Assembly (NCBI RefSeq): GCF_902459765.1
Contig: NZ_CABPSP010000003.1
Location: 434,001-498,000 of the forward strand
Direction: 5' to 3'
From: Pandoraea anapnoica
Lineage (GTDB): Bacteria; Pseudomonadota; Gammaproteobacteria; Burkholderiales; Burkholderiaceae
Length of the DNA stretch: 64,000 bases
The translations under genes and the position numbers were made by a program. Shown in pieces: positions 37,114 to 45,558 of the stretch; position 1 is the first letter of the stretch; each line of letters begins with the position of its first letter. The notes below the pieces were generated by a model. The model did not search any database. It was not told where the DNA came from and saw nothing but the letters and a program-made list of their open reading frames with translations.

Positions 37114-37132
37114 GGTAAAATCGCATTTTACC
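37114..37132. promoter_or_regulatory. inverted repeat at the purM promoter
   Basis: GGTAAAAT (37114-37121) and ATTTTACC (37125-37132) form a perfect 8-bp dyad 22 nt before the purM start. The left arm contains a TAAAAT -10 candidate. It could be an operator overlapping the transcription start, but a good -35 box is not evident. Confidence 0.45.
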
Positions 37133-37153
37133 GAACCTTGATGCATTCCCGTC

Positions 37154-38200
37154 ATGTCACACCCTAACGAAACATCCGGCCTTTCCTATCGCGACGCTGG
37201 CGTCGACATCGAAGCGGGCGACGCATTGGTCGAAGCGATCAAGCCGTTTGCCAAGAAAACCCTGCGCGACGGCGTGCTGGGCGGCATTGGCGGCTTCGGC
37301 GCACTGTTCGAAGTGCCCAAGCGCTACAAGGAGCCGGTGCTCGTTTCGGGGACCGACGGCGTGGGCACCAAGCTCAAGCTGGCCTTCACGCTGAACAAGC
37401 ACGACACGGTGGGCCAGGATCTGGTCGCCATGAGCGTGAACGACATTCTGGTGCAGGGCGCCGAGCCGCTGTTCTTCCTCGACTACTTCGCCTGCGGCAA
37501 GCTGGACGTGGCCACGGCCGCGACGGTCGTCAAGGGCATCGCCCAGGGTTGCGAGCTGTCCGGTTGCGCGCTGATCGGCGGCGAGACGGCGGAGATGCCG
37601 AGCATGTACCCCGACGGCGAATACGATCTCGCCGGTTTCGCGGTCGGTGCGGTCGAAAAGAGCAAGATCATCGACGGCAAGTCGATCGTCCCGGGCGACG
37701 TGGTGCTGGGTCTGGCCTCGTCGGGTGCGCATTCGAACGGTTACTCGCTGGTTCGCAAGATCCTTGAAGTCGCCAAGCCGGATCTGGACGCAGACTTCCA
37801 CGGCCAGCCGCTGCGCGACGTGCTGATGGCCCCGACGCGTATTTACGTCAAGCCGCTGCTCGCGCTGATGGAAACGCTGACGGTCAAGGGCATGGCTCAC
37901 ATCACGGGTGGCGGCATTGTCGAGAACATCCCGCGCGTGCTGCAGGATCATCTGACGGCCGACATCAAGCAGGACGCCTGGACGCTCCCGCCGCTGTTCC
38001 AGTGGTTGCAGGAACACGGCAAGGTGGCCGACGCCGAAATGCATCGCGTGTTCAACTGCGGTATCGGCATGGCCGTGATCGTGTCGGCTGCCGACGCGGA
38101 CGCTGCGCTCAAGCACCTCGAAGCGTCGGGCGAGACGGTCTACCGTCTGGGCACGATTCGCGAGCGTAAGGAAGGCGAAGCACAAACGATCGTGTCGTAA
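37154..38200 (+). CDS. purM: phosphoribosylformylglycinamidine cyclo-ligase (AIR synthetase)
   Basis: A 348-aa purine biosynthesis enzyme that closes the imidazole ring (FGAM to AIR) using ATP. Typical segments: [20 protein letters not shown] at the N-terminus, [60 protein letters not shown] and [15 protein letters not shown]. Length is normal. Transcribed alone, divergent from hda and closed by a terminator; a small inverted repeat lies over its probable promoter. Confidence 0.98.
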   Translation: MSHPNETSGLSYRDAGVDIEAGDALVEAIKPFAKKTLRDGVLGGIGGFGALFEVPKRYKEPVLVSGTDGVGTKLKLAFTLNKHDTVGQDLVAMSVNDILVQGAEPLFFLDYFACGKLDVATAATVVKGIAQGCELSGCALIGGETAEMPSMYPDGEYDLAGFAVGAVEKSKIIDGKSIVPGDVVLGLASSGAHSNGYSLVRKILEVAKPDLDADFHGQPLRDVLMAPTRIYVKPLLALMETLTVKGMAHITGGGIVENIPRVLQDHLTADIKQDAWTLPPLFQWLQEHGKVADAEMHRVFNCGIGMAVIVSAADADAALKHLEASGETVYRLGTIRERKEGEAQTIVS

Positions 38201-38221
38201 GCCATTCGTCGTCAGGAATGC

Positions 38222-38255
38222 ACAAAGCCCGCAGGAGATCCGGCGGGCTTTTTGT
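38222..38255 (+). terminator. intrinsic terminator of purM
   Basis: AAAGCCCGC (38224-38232) pairs with GCGGGCTTT (38243-38251), a 9-bp stem with a 10-nt loop followed by a T run (38249-38253), about 20 nt past the purM stop. Confidence 0.85.
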
Positions 38256-38320
38256 TTTTGGGTTGGCGGGTTATCGTCGGCTGCGTTCGGACGGTGTTCG
38301 CCATCGCCACTTCAACGTTG

Positions 38321-39880
38321 TCAGCACGACGTCTCTTGCACCGCTATGCGCTTGCGTGTTTCCCCGAGACAGAAGAACACCATGATCGCGCACAACATCG
38401 TCGCCATGGCGAGGCGGTCGAGCAAAGTCGAGAATGCTTGCTCGTAGGAGTCGCGTAATACCGCTTCGCTCCACACAGGCACGTTTGCTGCCGCACCGTG
38501 CAGATCGCCCGCCACGATGCGGTTGACCGTCTCGCGGGCGATGTTGGGCGCCACTTCGCCATGCACGTCGGGCAAATGGGAGCCAATCAGCGCGATCAGC
38601 ACCCCGCCCACAAGCGCGAGCGCAAGGCCTTCGCTTGCCACACGCGTCGTGTTGAAGATGCCCATCGCCATGCCCGCACGTTCCGTCGGCACCACGCTGA
38701 CCGACAAACCGTCCATCAGCCCCCAAGGTATCGCGCTGCCAGTGCCGATCACGAGCATCGGCCAAAGCGAAGGGCTCAATACGCCGGTCTCCGGCGCACC
38801 GATGCAGCGCGCGAGCCACCCCAGACCGGCCGCCGCGATCACCAGTCCTGCACTGCAAAGCACGCCCGCAGGCATGCGCCTTGCGAGTTGCGTTGCGATG
38901 AACGGCACGACAAGCATCGGCAGCGACAGCGCCATCATCTTCAGCCCCGCCACGATCTCGCTGTCGCCGTGCACGCCGATGAAGCGTAGTGGCAGTAATA
39001 CGAGCAGCACGATGTAGCAAAGGCATGTGGCAATCGGCAGCATTTGCACGCCGATGAAGCGCACGTAACGAAACAATGTCAGGTCGAGCATCGGATGCGC
39101 GACACGTCGTTCGACGATGACGAACGCGATCGCCAGCAACAACGCCAACACGAGCGTACCGATGACCTCCGGTGCCGCTGCCCCGAGCGCCGGTGCCTGA
39201 ATCACACCGTAAGTGAAGCAGGCGAGGGCGCTGGTGAACGTCAGTGTGCCGGGCCAGTCGAGGCCGGTGGCCGCCGGATCACGCGACTCACGCACGCACT
39301 GTGCACCGATGACGAGCGCCAGCGCGGAGACGGCAGCTGTCGCACCGAACACGCCTTGCCATCCGAAGCGTGCAATCAACGCGCCGGCAAGCAACGGTCC
39401 AAACGCCAGGCCGACACCGAAGGTCGTCCCCAAGAGTCCGTAAGCGCGGGCGCGGGCGTGACCATCGAAGTCCTGCGCGAGCGATGCGCCCCCACCAGCG
39501 AGCGTCGCCGCAGCCGCCACGCCTTGCAGCGCACGAAGCCAGTCGACGGCAAGCGCGGAGCGCGCCAGCACCAGCCCGAGCGACGTCAGCAGCAACGCGG
39601 CCACGCCCAGCAGAAAGACACGTTTGCGGCCGAACGCATCGGCGCACGCGCCTGCGGCCATCAGGCAGCCACCGAACGCCAGCATGAACGCGCTGGTGAT
39701 CCAGCGCATTTCAAGCGCGCTGCCGTGTAGCGCCGCACCGATGGCCGGTGTGGCGACGGCCCCGCCGGAAAAACTCATCGGCAGCAGCAACGCTGCGATG
39801 CACACGGAAAACAGGCCAAGCAACCGGCGGCGCAGCGACGCCTGCATCTGCGGGGCGGGCCGGGAGGTCATGAGCGACAT
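38321..39880 (-). CDS. MFS transporter, DHA2-like drug:H+ antiporter
   Basis: A 519-aa membrane protein with about 14 predicted transmembrane segments, the size of the DHA2 (EmrB/QacA) group. Visible MFS features are MRWITSAFMLAFGGCLMAAG in TM2, the loop 2-3 motif A form GACADAFGRKRVFLLG, and a GPLLAGALIARFGWQGVFG motif C-like segment. The family exports drugs and toxic organics by proton antiport; the substrate is unknown. No HlyD-type adaptor is next to it. It is divergent from a LysR gene with a 189-nt spacer, the classical arrangement for local regulation. An ATG at 39871 could be an alternative start. Confidence 0.88.
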   Translation of the reverse strand: MSLMTSRPAPQMQASLRRRLLGLFSVCIAALLLPMSFSGGAVATPAIGAALHGSALEMRWITSAFMLAFGGCLMAAGACADAFGRKRVFLLGVAALLLTSLGLVLARSALAVDWLRALQGVAAAATLAGGGASLAQDFDGHARARAYGLLGTTFGVGLAFGPLLAGALIARFGWQGVFGATAAVSALALVIGAQCVRESRDPAATGLDWPGTLTFTSALACFTYGVIQAPALGAAAPEVIGTLVLALLLAIAFVIVERRVAHPMLDLTLFRYVRFIGVQMLPIATCLCYIVLLVLLPLRFIGVHGDSEIVAGLKMMALSLPMLVVPFIATQLARRMPAGVLCSAGLVIAAAGLGWLARCIGAPETGVLSPSLWPMLVIGTGSAIPWGLMDGLSVSVVPTERAGMAMGIFNTTRVASEGLALALVGGVLIALIGSHLPDVHGEVAPNIARETVNRIVAGDLHGAAANVPVWSEAVLRDSYEQAFSTLLDRLAMATMLCAIMVFFCLGETRKRIAVQETSC

Positions 39881-39980
39881 GAAGACATCCTGAGAAGATG
39901 CGAAACGTCGGTTGACGTCACGCCATACATGCTAGGAAATCGTCAATCGAGAATAAACAGGCTATAGGTTCTTAGATTCA

Positions 39981-39993
39981 GGAATAAAATTCC
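39981..39993. promoter_or_regulatory. small AT-rich palindrome between the MFS and LysR genes
   Basis: GGAATAAAATTCC is a 13-bp dyad in the divergent spacer, the kind of site a LysR-type regulator could use. The spacer is AT-rich here compared with the genes. Confidence 0.4.
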
Positions 39994-40069
39994 GTAATTG
40001 GCGGTGCGCGATGCGAGACACTGCCGGGCGATGCACTGCCCCCGAAACGCGAAGGAGAGATAAGCGAGG

Positions 40070-40951
40070 ATGGACAATCTGGCGGAAATTACGGCTTTCG
40101 TGCGGGCGGCCGAGACCTTGAGTTTCGTGGCGGCGGGGCGTGCGACGGGCGTGTCGGCATCGGCCATCGGCAAGCAGATCGCGAGACTCGAAACGACACT
40201 CGGCGTGCGGCTCTTTCAGCGCAGCACGCGACGCGTGAATCTCACGGAGGCCGGGCAGATGTACTACGAACGCTGTCGTCGCGTACTCGATGAGCTGGCC
40301 GACGCGCGCGCCATGCTCTCGCAGGTGTCGCAAACGCCGCGAGGCAAATTGCGCATCGGGCTGCCGGTCACGGCGTACCGCTTCGTCATGCCGCTGCTAC
40401 CGGCATTCGCCGAGAAATATCCGGACATCGAGCTTGATCTAAACTTCGACGACCGTATCGTCGATCTAATCGAAAGCGGGCTGGATGTTGCGATTCGCAG
40501 CGGCGACTTGCCGGACTCCACGCTGATGTCGCGAAAGGCAGGGCCTTTTCGGTTCGTGCTATGCGCGTCACCGAGATATCTCGCAAAGCATGGCGTGCCG
40601 CAAACACCGGCCGATCTGGCAACGCACGCCTGCCTTCGCTTCCGCTTTCCGACGTCGGGGAAATTGCAGCCGTGGGTATTCGCAGCAGATATCACACACG
40701 AGCCGAAGCTGAACACGAGCCTCACATGCAACAACATGGAAGCGTTGCTCAGCGCGACGACCCACGGGCTGGGCGTCGCCTACATGCCCGACTTTCTCGC
40801 GCACGATGCGCTCGCGGCCGGGCAGCTTCAGTCGTTCCTGGACGATGTGCTGGAGAACCCTGGACAGTTCTGGATGCTATGGCCTTCCAGTCGGCATCTC
40901 TCGCCGAAGCTGCGCGTGTTCGTCGACTTCATGTGCGACCGGATGCTGTGA
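40070..40951 (+). CDS. LysR-family transcriptional regulator
   Basis: A 293-aa regulator. The N-terminal helix-turn-helix (residues 1-60: MDNLAEITAFVRAAETLSFV, then GVSASAIGKQIARLETTLGV and RLFQRSTRRVNLTEAG) matches LysR proteins of the AaeR/DmlR-like group. The C-terminal effector domain (about 90-293) has PRGKLRIGLPVTAYRFVMPL. An AGGAGAG site lies 12 nt before the ATG. The divergent efflux gene is its likely target; the inducer is unknown. It converges on a second LysR gene with a 21-nt gap. Confidence 0.9.
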   Translation: MDNLAEITAFVRAAETLSFVAAGRATGVSASAIGKQIARLETTLGVRLFQRSTRRVNLTEAGQMYYERCRRVLDELADARAMLSQVSQTPRGKLRIGLPVTAYRFVMPLLPAFAEKYPDIELDLNFDDRIVDLIESGLDVAIRSGDLPDSTLMSRKAGPFRFVLCASPRYLAKHGVPQTPADLATHACLRFRFPTSGKLQPWVFAADITHEPKLNTSLTCNNMEALLSATTHGLGVAYMPDFLAHDALAAGQLQSFLDDVLENPGQFWMLWPSSRHLSPKLRVFVDFMCDRML

Positions 40952-40972
40952 GCGTTGCGCGCTGTCATCCGG

Positions 40973-41887
40973 TCACCGCTTCATCCGTGCTTCCACCGCC
41001 GCCATCACATCGTCCAGTGTCGTTTCCATCACTCGCACGAGATCGTCGAGTTGCGCGCTGGGCGCGGCGGCGCGCGGCGTAATGCGCAGGGTGTGAAAGG
41101 GCATCGACGGCTCGAAGCGTCGCAATACGAGATCCGAATCGAGGAAGTCGTAGGCCGACACCGGGTGCAGCAAGCCGATACCGACGTTCTCCTTGACCAT
41201 CGTGCCGATGTTGATCGAATAGCGCGCCGTGGCGACGACCTGCTCATGCAGCTGGCCGTCGGCGAACAACTGATCCATGCCCCAGCGGATCATGTCCGTC
41301 GGCTCGTACGAGAGAATCGGCTGTCCCTTCAGATCGGCCAGACGAATCACCTTCTTGCGCGCGAGCGCGTGACCCGCAGGTAACGCGCAGATGGCGTCGA
41401 GTTTGGCAAAGGAGACAGCGTCGGTGGCCGCCACGTCGATGGTGTCGGTCACCAGCCCCAGCGCCAGCTGGTGTGTGACAACCTGATCGCGAATCAGGTC
41501 CGATGCGCCGGTTGTCAACGCCAGTTGCACGCTCGGGTACAACGCGCGGTACCCGGCCATCACGCGCGCGGAGAATCCCAGCCCGAACGACACGACCGAC
41601 CCGACACGAATGACGGCCCGGTCGGGGTTGCGCAGATTCAGCGCGAATTCGCGGATGTTGTCGAGACCCGCATAACGGCGCTCGACTTCCTCGAACAGCG
41701 CGAACGCTTCCGCCGTCGGCTCAAGACGGCCCCGCGCACGGTCGAATAGCGTGAGGCGCGTCGAGCGTTCGAGATCGGCGACGAGACGGCTCACCGCAGA
41801 CTGCGACGTGCCGAGCACCTGTGCCGCTTTGGTGGTCGTGCGCGTGAGCATCAGCGCCCGAAAGGCGTCGATGTGCCGGAAATCCAT
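40973..41887 (-). CDS. LysR-family transcriptional regulator of the transport/hydrolase operon
   Basis: A 304-aa regulator. The DNA-binding part is MDFRHIDAFRALMLTRTTTK with QVLGTSQSAVSRLVADLERS and TLFDRARGRLEPTAEA. The effector domain follows (RVGSVVSFGLGFSARVMAGY onwards). The start at 41887 has a GGAGAATCG site; the open frame runs 39 codons further upstream. It is the last gene of the leftward operon (importer, M24 protein, amidohydrolase), separated from the amidohydrolase by 121 nt. That spacing includes an 8-bp hairpin (41952-41978), so it may also have its own promoter. The sequence resembles NocR/OccR-like regulators of opine or amino-acid catabolism by eye; the effector is inferred to be the operon substrate. 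Confidence 0.85.
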   Translation of the reverse strand: MDFRHIDAFRALMLTRTTTKAAQVLGTSQSAVSRLVADLERSTRLTLFDRARGRLEPTAEAFALFEEVERRYAGLDNIREFALNLRNPDRAVIRVGSVVSFGLGFSARVMAGYRALYPSVQLALTTGASDLIRDQVVTHQLALGLVTDTIDVAATDAVSFAKLDAICALPAGHALARKKVIRLADLKGQPILSYEPTDMIRWGMDQLFADGQLHEQVVATARYSINIGTMVKENVGIGLLHPVSAYDFLDSDLVLRRFEPSMPFHTLRITPRAAAPSAQLDDLVRVMETTLDDVMAAVEARMKR

Positions 41888-42008
41888 CGATTCTCCACGA
41901 AAGGTTGGCGTGTGGGCAGACGTGTCAGGCCGCAGACTCAGGCGTGAGCGACGACGCGCGACCCACCGAGGCGCGTCGCCCCCCTCCCCATCCGGTGCAG
42001 CCACTGCC

Positions 42009-43250
42009 TTACAGCGCGAAAGCGTGGATTTTACCGCCCTTCATCACCATCGGAATTCGCTCCCCCTGCCCGAGCAGGCAGTCGAGCGACGCGAGCGGAT
42101 TGCCGTCGACGATCAGCACATCGGCATGTGCGCCGGGCACGATTTCACCGAGTTGCCCCGACTGTCCGAGCACCTCCGCGCCGACGACCGTCGCACTGCG
42201 CAGAATCTCCGCGGGCGACAGAACTTCGGCACGCAGACGGAATTCGTCGCTTTGCAGGCGCTGCGACTCGCCGAGCAGGTCCGAGCCGTAACCCATCTTC
42301 ACACCGGCTTCGCGGAAGATCTCCAGCGAGCGCAGACCGGCGGCGTGCACGTCGGCAATCTTCGCGACGCTGTCGTCGGGCAGGCCGAGTGACTTGCCTT
42401 CGTTGGCAAGCGCGTCGTAAGTCACCAGCGTTGGCACCGCATACGCGCCTTGCTCCGCCATGAAGCGTGCGGTCGGGGCATCGACAAGGTTGCCGTGCTC
42501 GATGGTACGCACACCGCAACGCACGGCACGTTCGATGGCCGCCGCCGTGTACGCATGCGCGAGCACATAGGTGCCACGCCCGCGCGCCTCCGCGACGATG
42601 GCGCGGATTTCGTCTTCCGAATAACCCCATGCGCCGACGGGATCGGTCGGCGACGCCACGCCGCCCGACGCCATGATCTTGATCTGGTCCGCACCCATTT
42701 GCAGTTCTTCGCGTACGGCGCGGCGCACTTCGTCCACGCCGTCGGCCACGCGGGAGAGCGCGCCGACGCGCACACAGCACGGGCACGGGCCGTCGGTGCC
42801 GATGTAGTCGGTGCGTGGGCGTCCGTCACCGTGGCCGCCGGTCTGGCTGATCGCGCGGCCCGACACGAACAGACGCGGGCCTTCGGCCAGCCCGCTCTCG
42901 ACGGCGTGCTTGATGGCGTGACCTGCGCCGCCCGCATCGCGGACCGTGGTGAAGCCGCGTCGCAACATGCCTTGCAGAATCGGTACCGATTTGAGCGTGA
43001 CGAGCACGTTCGGCAGATGCGCCTGCGCCGAGAGATTGAGCTGCGTCGCGTGTACGTGCACGTGCAGATCGATGAGGCCCGGCATGACGGTGCGGCCGTG
43101 CGCGTCGATCTCGCGTGCGGACGTCGCGCGAATCGGCTTGTCCGAGACTTCCTTGATGCGTCCGTTTTCAATCAGCACAGCGTGATCTTCGCGAAGCTCG
43201 CCCTTGATGGGGTCCAGCAGCGCGCAGTTCGACAGCAGAATCGACTCCAT
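42009..43250 (-). CDS. metal-dependent amidohydrolase (Xaa-Pro/Xaa-Lys dipeptidase-like group)
   Basis: A 413-aa cytoplasmic amidohydrolase with the full set of binuclear metal ligands: HxH (H63, H65 in GLIDLHVHVHA), probable carboxylated K191 (DQIKIMASGG), H232 (VLAHAYT), H252 (IEHGNL) and D324 (YGSDLL). The nearest characterised group is the Sgx9260/Cc2672 set, which hydrolyse dipeptides such as Xaa-Pro or Xaa-Lys/Arg; the actual substrate is not known. The start at 43250 is fixed by a GGAGGAG site 6 nt upstream, although the frame is open to 43787 inside the M24 gene. It lies 62 nt after the M24 gene in the same operon. Confidence 0.85.
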   Translation of the reverse strand: MESILLSNCALLDPIKGELREDHAVLIENGRIKEVSDKPIRATSAREIDAHGRTVMPGLIDLHVHVHATQLNLSAQAHLPNVLVTLKSVPILQGMLRRGFTTVRDAGGAGHAIKHAVESGLAEGPRLFVSGRAISQTGGHGDGRPRTDYIGTDGPCPCCVRVGALSRVADGVDEVRRAVREELQMGADQIKIMASGGVASPTDPVGAWGYSEDEIRAIVAEARGRGTYVLAHAYTAAAIERAVRCGVRTIEHGNLVDAPTARFMAEQGAYAVPTLVTYDALANEGKSLGLPDDSVAKIADVHAAGLRSLEIFREAGVKMGYGSDLLGESQRLQSDEFRLRAEVLSPAEILRSATVVGAEVLGQSGQLGEIVPGAHADVLIVDGNPLASLDCLLGQGERIPMVMKGGKIHAFAL

Positions 43251-43312
43251 GACTTCTCCTCCGGGATGTTGTTTTGCGCAGACGCTCGTACGTCGGCATC
43301 TGCTTTCCGTTC

Positions 43313-44509
43313 TCAATCGATGGTCGCGTGCGCGAGCGTTCGCGGGGTCTGGGTGAGCATGATCGGCGTGTCGCCGGTGACGACCGAGTCGTCCAGTCGG
43401 AACCCGCCCAGCCCGTAGACATAGATGCCCGGCTCGGCCGAATACACTTCGTTCGCCAGCAGCGGGCGATGGTTGAACGCCATGTCGTCCGGATACTCGT
43501 GACCGATGATGCCCATGCCGTGACCGGTGCGATGACGGATGTACTCCCCGCAACCGGCTTTCTCGATGACGGCCTGCGCAGCGGCGTCGATGCCGGACAC
43601 GGGCTTGCCGGTGATGGCGGCCCCGACAGCGGCTTCGTTCGCCGCGCGCGCGACCTCGTAGAAGTGCGCCTGTTCGCTCGACGGTTTGCCGCAGAACCAC
43701 GTCCGTTCGTTTTCGATGACGAGACCGTTCAGACGCGGGATCACGATATTCACCATGCCGTCGCCTTCGCTGATGCGCGCGCCGCACGACGCACCATCGC
43801 CATGTGGCGAGGCCGACGCCGGGCCGGAAAGCGTCCAGCAGCGCATGACTTCGAGGTTCTCGCCGGGGAAGCGCTTTGCCCCCTCAGTGACCATCAACGC
43901 GGCCATCGAGTAGTCGAGTTCCTGCACCAGGCGCCCGGGACGAATGTTCTCGCGATACCGGTCCTGCACCCAGTCCGCCAGTTCGGCAGCCGCCCGCATG
44001 ATGGCGATCTCTTCTTCGTGCTTGACCCAGCGCAGGCCACGCATGTCCGCGAGCATCGGCACGAACTTCGCGTCGGGCAGCATGGCGCCCGCACGCGCGA
44101 GCGGACCACCTGCGGCATCGACCCCGATACGCGATGCGGCCAACCCGGCGGCGCGCAGCGTGTCCGCGATGAGCGCGGGCACTTCGGCGAGCAGCGGCTG
44201 GCGTTGCGTGACGCGCGGATGCTCGGCGTAGAGTGTCACGCGTTCCAGATCGAGCCACAGGTGATGACGCTCGCGCGCCATCATCAGATGGTGCGTGGAC
44301 AGTTCGTTCATCACGGCGAACGGCTCGCCGCTACGCGGCACGCAAATGGCGATGGGACGCTCCCACGTCTGCACGTCGACGTGAAAGTTGGTGGCCCACT
44401 GGAAGAAGTCGGCGGCGGTGAATACGAGCGCATCGACACGCGTACGGTCCATCAGATCGTTCATCAGCCCGCGACGGTACTGACGTGTGGCATCGGAGAG
44501 AGTCGGCAT
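43313..44509 (-). CDS. M24-family (creatinase/prolidase-fold) hydrolase with altered metal ligands
   Basis: A 398-aa pita-bread-fold protein. The N-terminal creatinase-like domain spans about 10-155 and the catalytic domain 160-398. The family metal ligands are only partly present: H330 (RTGHGMG) and E359 (SAEPGIY) are kept. The two Asp ligands appear as N254 (GMVNIVI) and a Glu in ENERT (E266/E268), and the last Glu as D373 (RLDD). The ERT pattern recalls creatinase, a metal-free member, so it may not be a metallopeptidase. Candidate activities include creatinase-, ectoine hydrolase- or prolidase-like cleavage; none can be chosen. An AGGA site precedes ATG 44509. It sits in an operon with an importer and an amidohydrolase. 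Confidence 0.8.
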   Translation of the reverse strand: MPTLSDATRQYRRGLMNDLMDRTRVDALVFTAADFFQWATNFHVDVQTWERPIAICVPRSGEPFAVMNELSTHHLMMARERHHLWLDLERVTLYAEHPRVTQRQPLLAEVPALIADTLRAAGLAASRIGVDAAGGPLARAGAMLPDAKFVPMLADMRGLRWVKHEEEIAIMRAAAELADWVQDRYRENIRPGRLVQELDYSMAALMVTEGAKRFPGENLEVMRCWTLSGPASASPHGDGASCGARISEGDGMVNIVIPRLNGLVIENERTWFCGKPSSEQAHFYEVARAANEAAVGAAITGKPVSGIDAAAQAVIEKAGCGEYIRHRTGHGMGIIGHEYPDDMAFNHRPLLANEVYSAEPGIYVYGLGGFRLDDSVVTGDTPIMLTQTPRTLAHATID

Positions 44510-44598
44510 GGGGAAATCCTTGTCTGCAAACGAGAGGCGAAGTGTCAGAGACATGCGCGCAGGGTAGGGCAATGCGAAGCTCGCGCGCACGAACGAAG

Positions 44599-45558
44599 TC
44601 AGGTCATCATCGTCTTCGCGTAACGGCGGTGAATGACCCAGTGAGAGGCAATGGCGAGTGCGAACGTCACGACCATCGACACGATGGAGAGCACCGCGCC
44701 GAACGGCCAGTTGTTTGCCTTGGCGATCTGGTCGTAGATCGAAGGCGTCATCATCGTGATGCCGGTGCCGCCGAGTAGCACGGGGGTGGCGTACGCGTTC
44801 ATGCACAGAATGAAGACGAGCATGGTGCCCGCTGCGATACCCGGTGCGGCCATCGGGAGGATCACACGGGTGAGCGTCTGACGAAAGGTGGCGCCGAGAT
44901 TGCGCGCGGCTTCTTCGACAGAGAAGTCCATGCCTTCGAGCACACTCTGCAACGTCAGAATCATGTAGGGCAGCACGACCGCCGTGGTGCCGATGACGAC
45001 GGCAAACGGCGTGTACAGCAGACGAATCGGCTGCGGCACGATGCCCAGCGACACGAGCAGCGAGTTGACGAAACCGGCGTTGCCGAGCATCACCATCCAG
45101 CCCGCCGCGCGCACCACGTTGCCCACGAGCAACGGGAACACCAGCAGCATGACGAGCAGGCTCTTGAAACGGCTTTGCGTGCGCGCCAGCACATACGCAA
45201 CGGGGAAGCCGAAGACGAGTGCGAGCACCGTGCACAGCGATGCGACCTTGATCGTCGTCCACAACACCGACAGGTAGTACGGATCGGTGAAGAACTTGAT
45301 GTAGTTCGCGCCGGTGAGGGCTGCCTGCATCATGTCGACGGGGTCGAACCGGTTGAAGCTGTAGCGCACCAGTTGCAGGCCCGGCAGCACGATCACCAGC
45401 AGCACCACGAGCGTGGCGGGTGCTGCGAGCGACCCGCCGGTGAACGCGCCGCGCACCGCGCGTGCGGTGGCGGCCCGGGAGGCTTCGGTGGGCGGGCGGT
45501 GCGACGTCATGGCGGCGTCCTGTGCCTTATGTGCGTCTGGTGAGTTGGCGACGTTCAC
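44599..45558 (-). CDS. ABC transporter permease (PotB-like)
   Basis: A 319-aa inner-membrane permease with six predicted segments. The coupling loop is MDFSVEEAARNLGATFRQTL followed by VILPMAAPGIAAGTMLVF. It pairs with the PotC-like permease at 47769-48653 to form the channel of a PotABCD-type importer. The GTG start at 45558 overlaps the stop codon of the binding-protein gene (GTGA). An ATG at 45510 with AGGA 7 nt upstream is an equally good start and would shorten the hydrophilic N-terminus. Unusually, the two permease genes are separated by the ATPase and binding-protein genes. Confidence 0.88.
   Translation of the reverse strand: MNVANSPDAHKAQDAAMTSHRPPTEASRAATARAVRGAFTGGSLAAPATLVVLLVIVLPGLQLVRYSFNRFDPVDMMQAALTGANYIKFFTDPYYLSVLWTTIKVASLCTVLALVFGFPVAYVLARTQSRFKSLLVMLLVFPLLVGNVVRAAGWMVMLGNAGFVNSLLVSLGIVPQPIRLLYTPFAVVIGTTAVVLPYMILTLQSVLEGMDFSVEEAARNLGATFRQTLTRVILPMAAPGIAAGTMLVFILCMNAYATPVLLGGTGITMMTPSIYDQIAKANNWPFGAVLSIVSMVVTFALAIASHWVIHRRYAKTMMT

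Noticed and set aside
42009-43787. A 592-aa version of the amidohydrolase starting inside the M24 gene
   Set aside because: The extra 179 residues are the +1 shadow of the M24 gene; a GGAGGAG site and family homology fix the start at 43250.
43313-45262. A 649-aa version of the M24 protein reaching into the permease gene
   Set aside because: The extension is Arg/His-rich shadow of the permease; the ATG at 44509 has an AGGA site and matches the normal length of the family.
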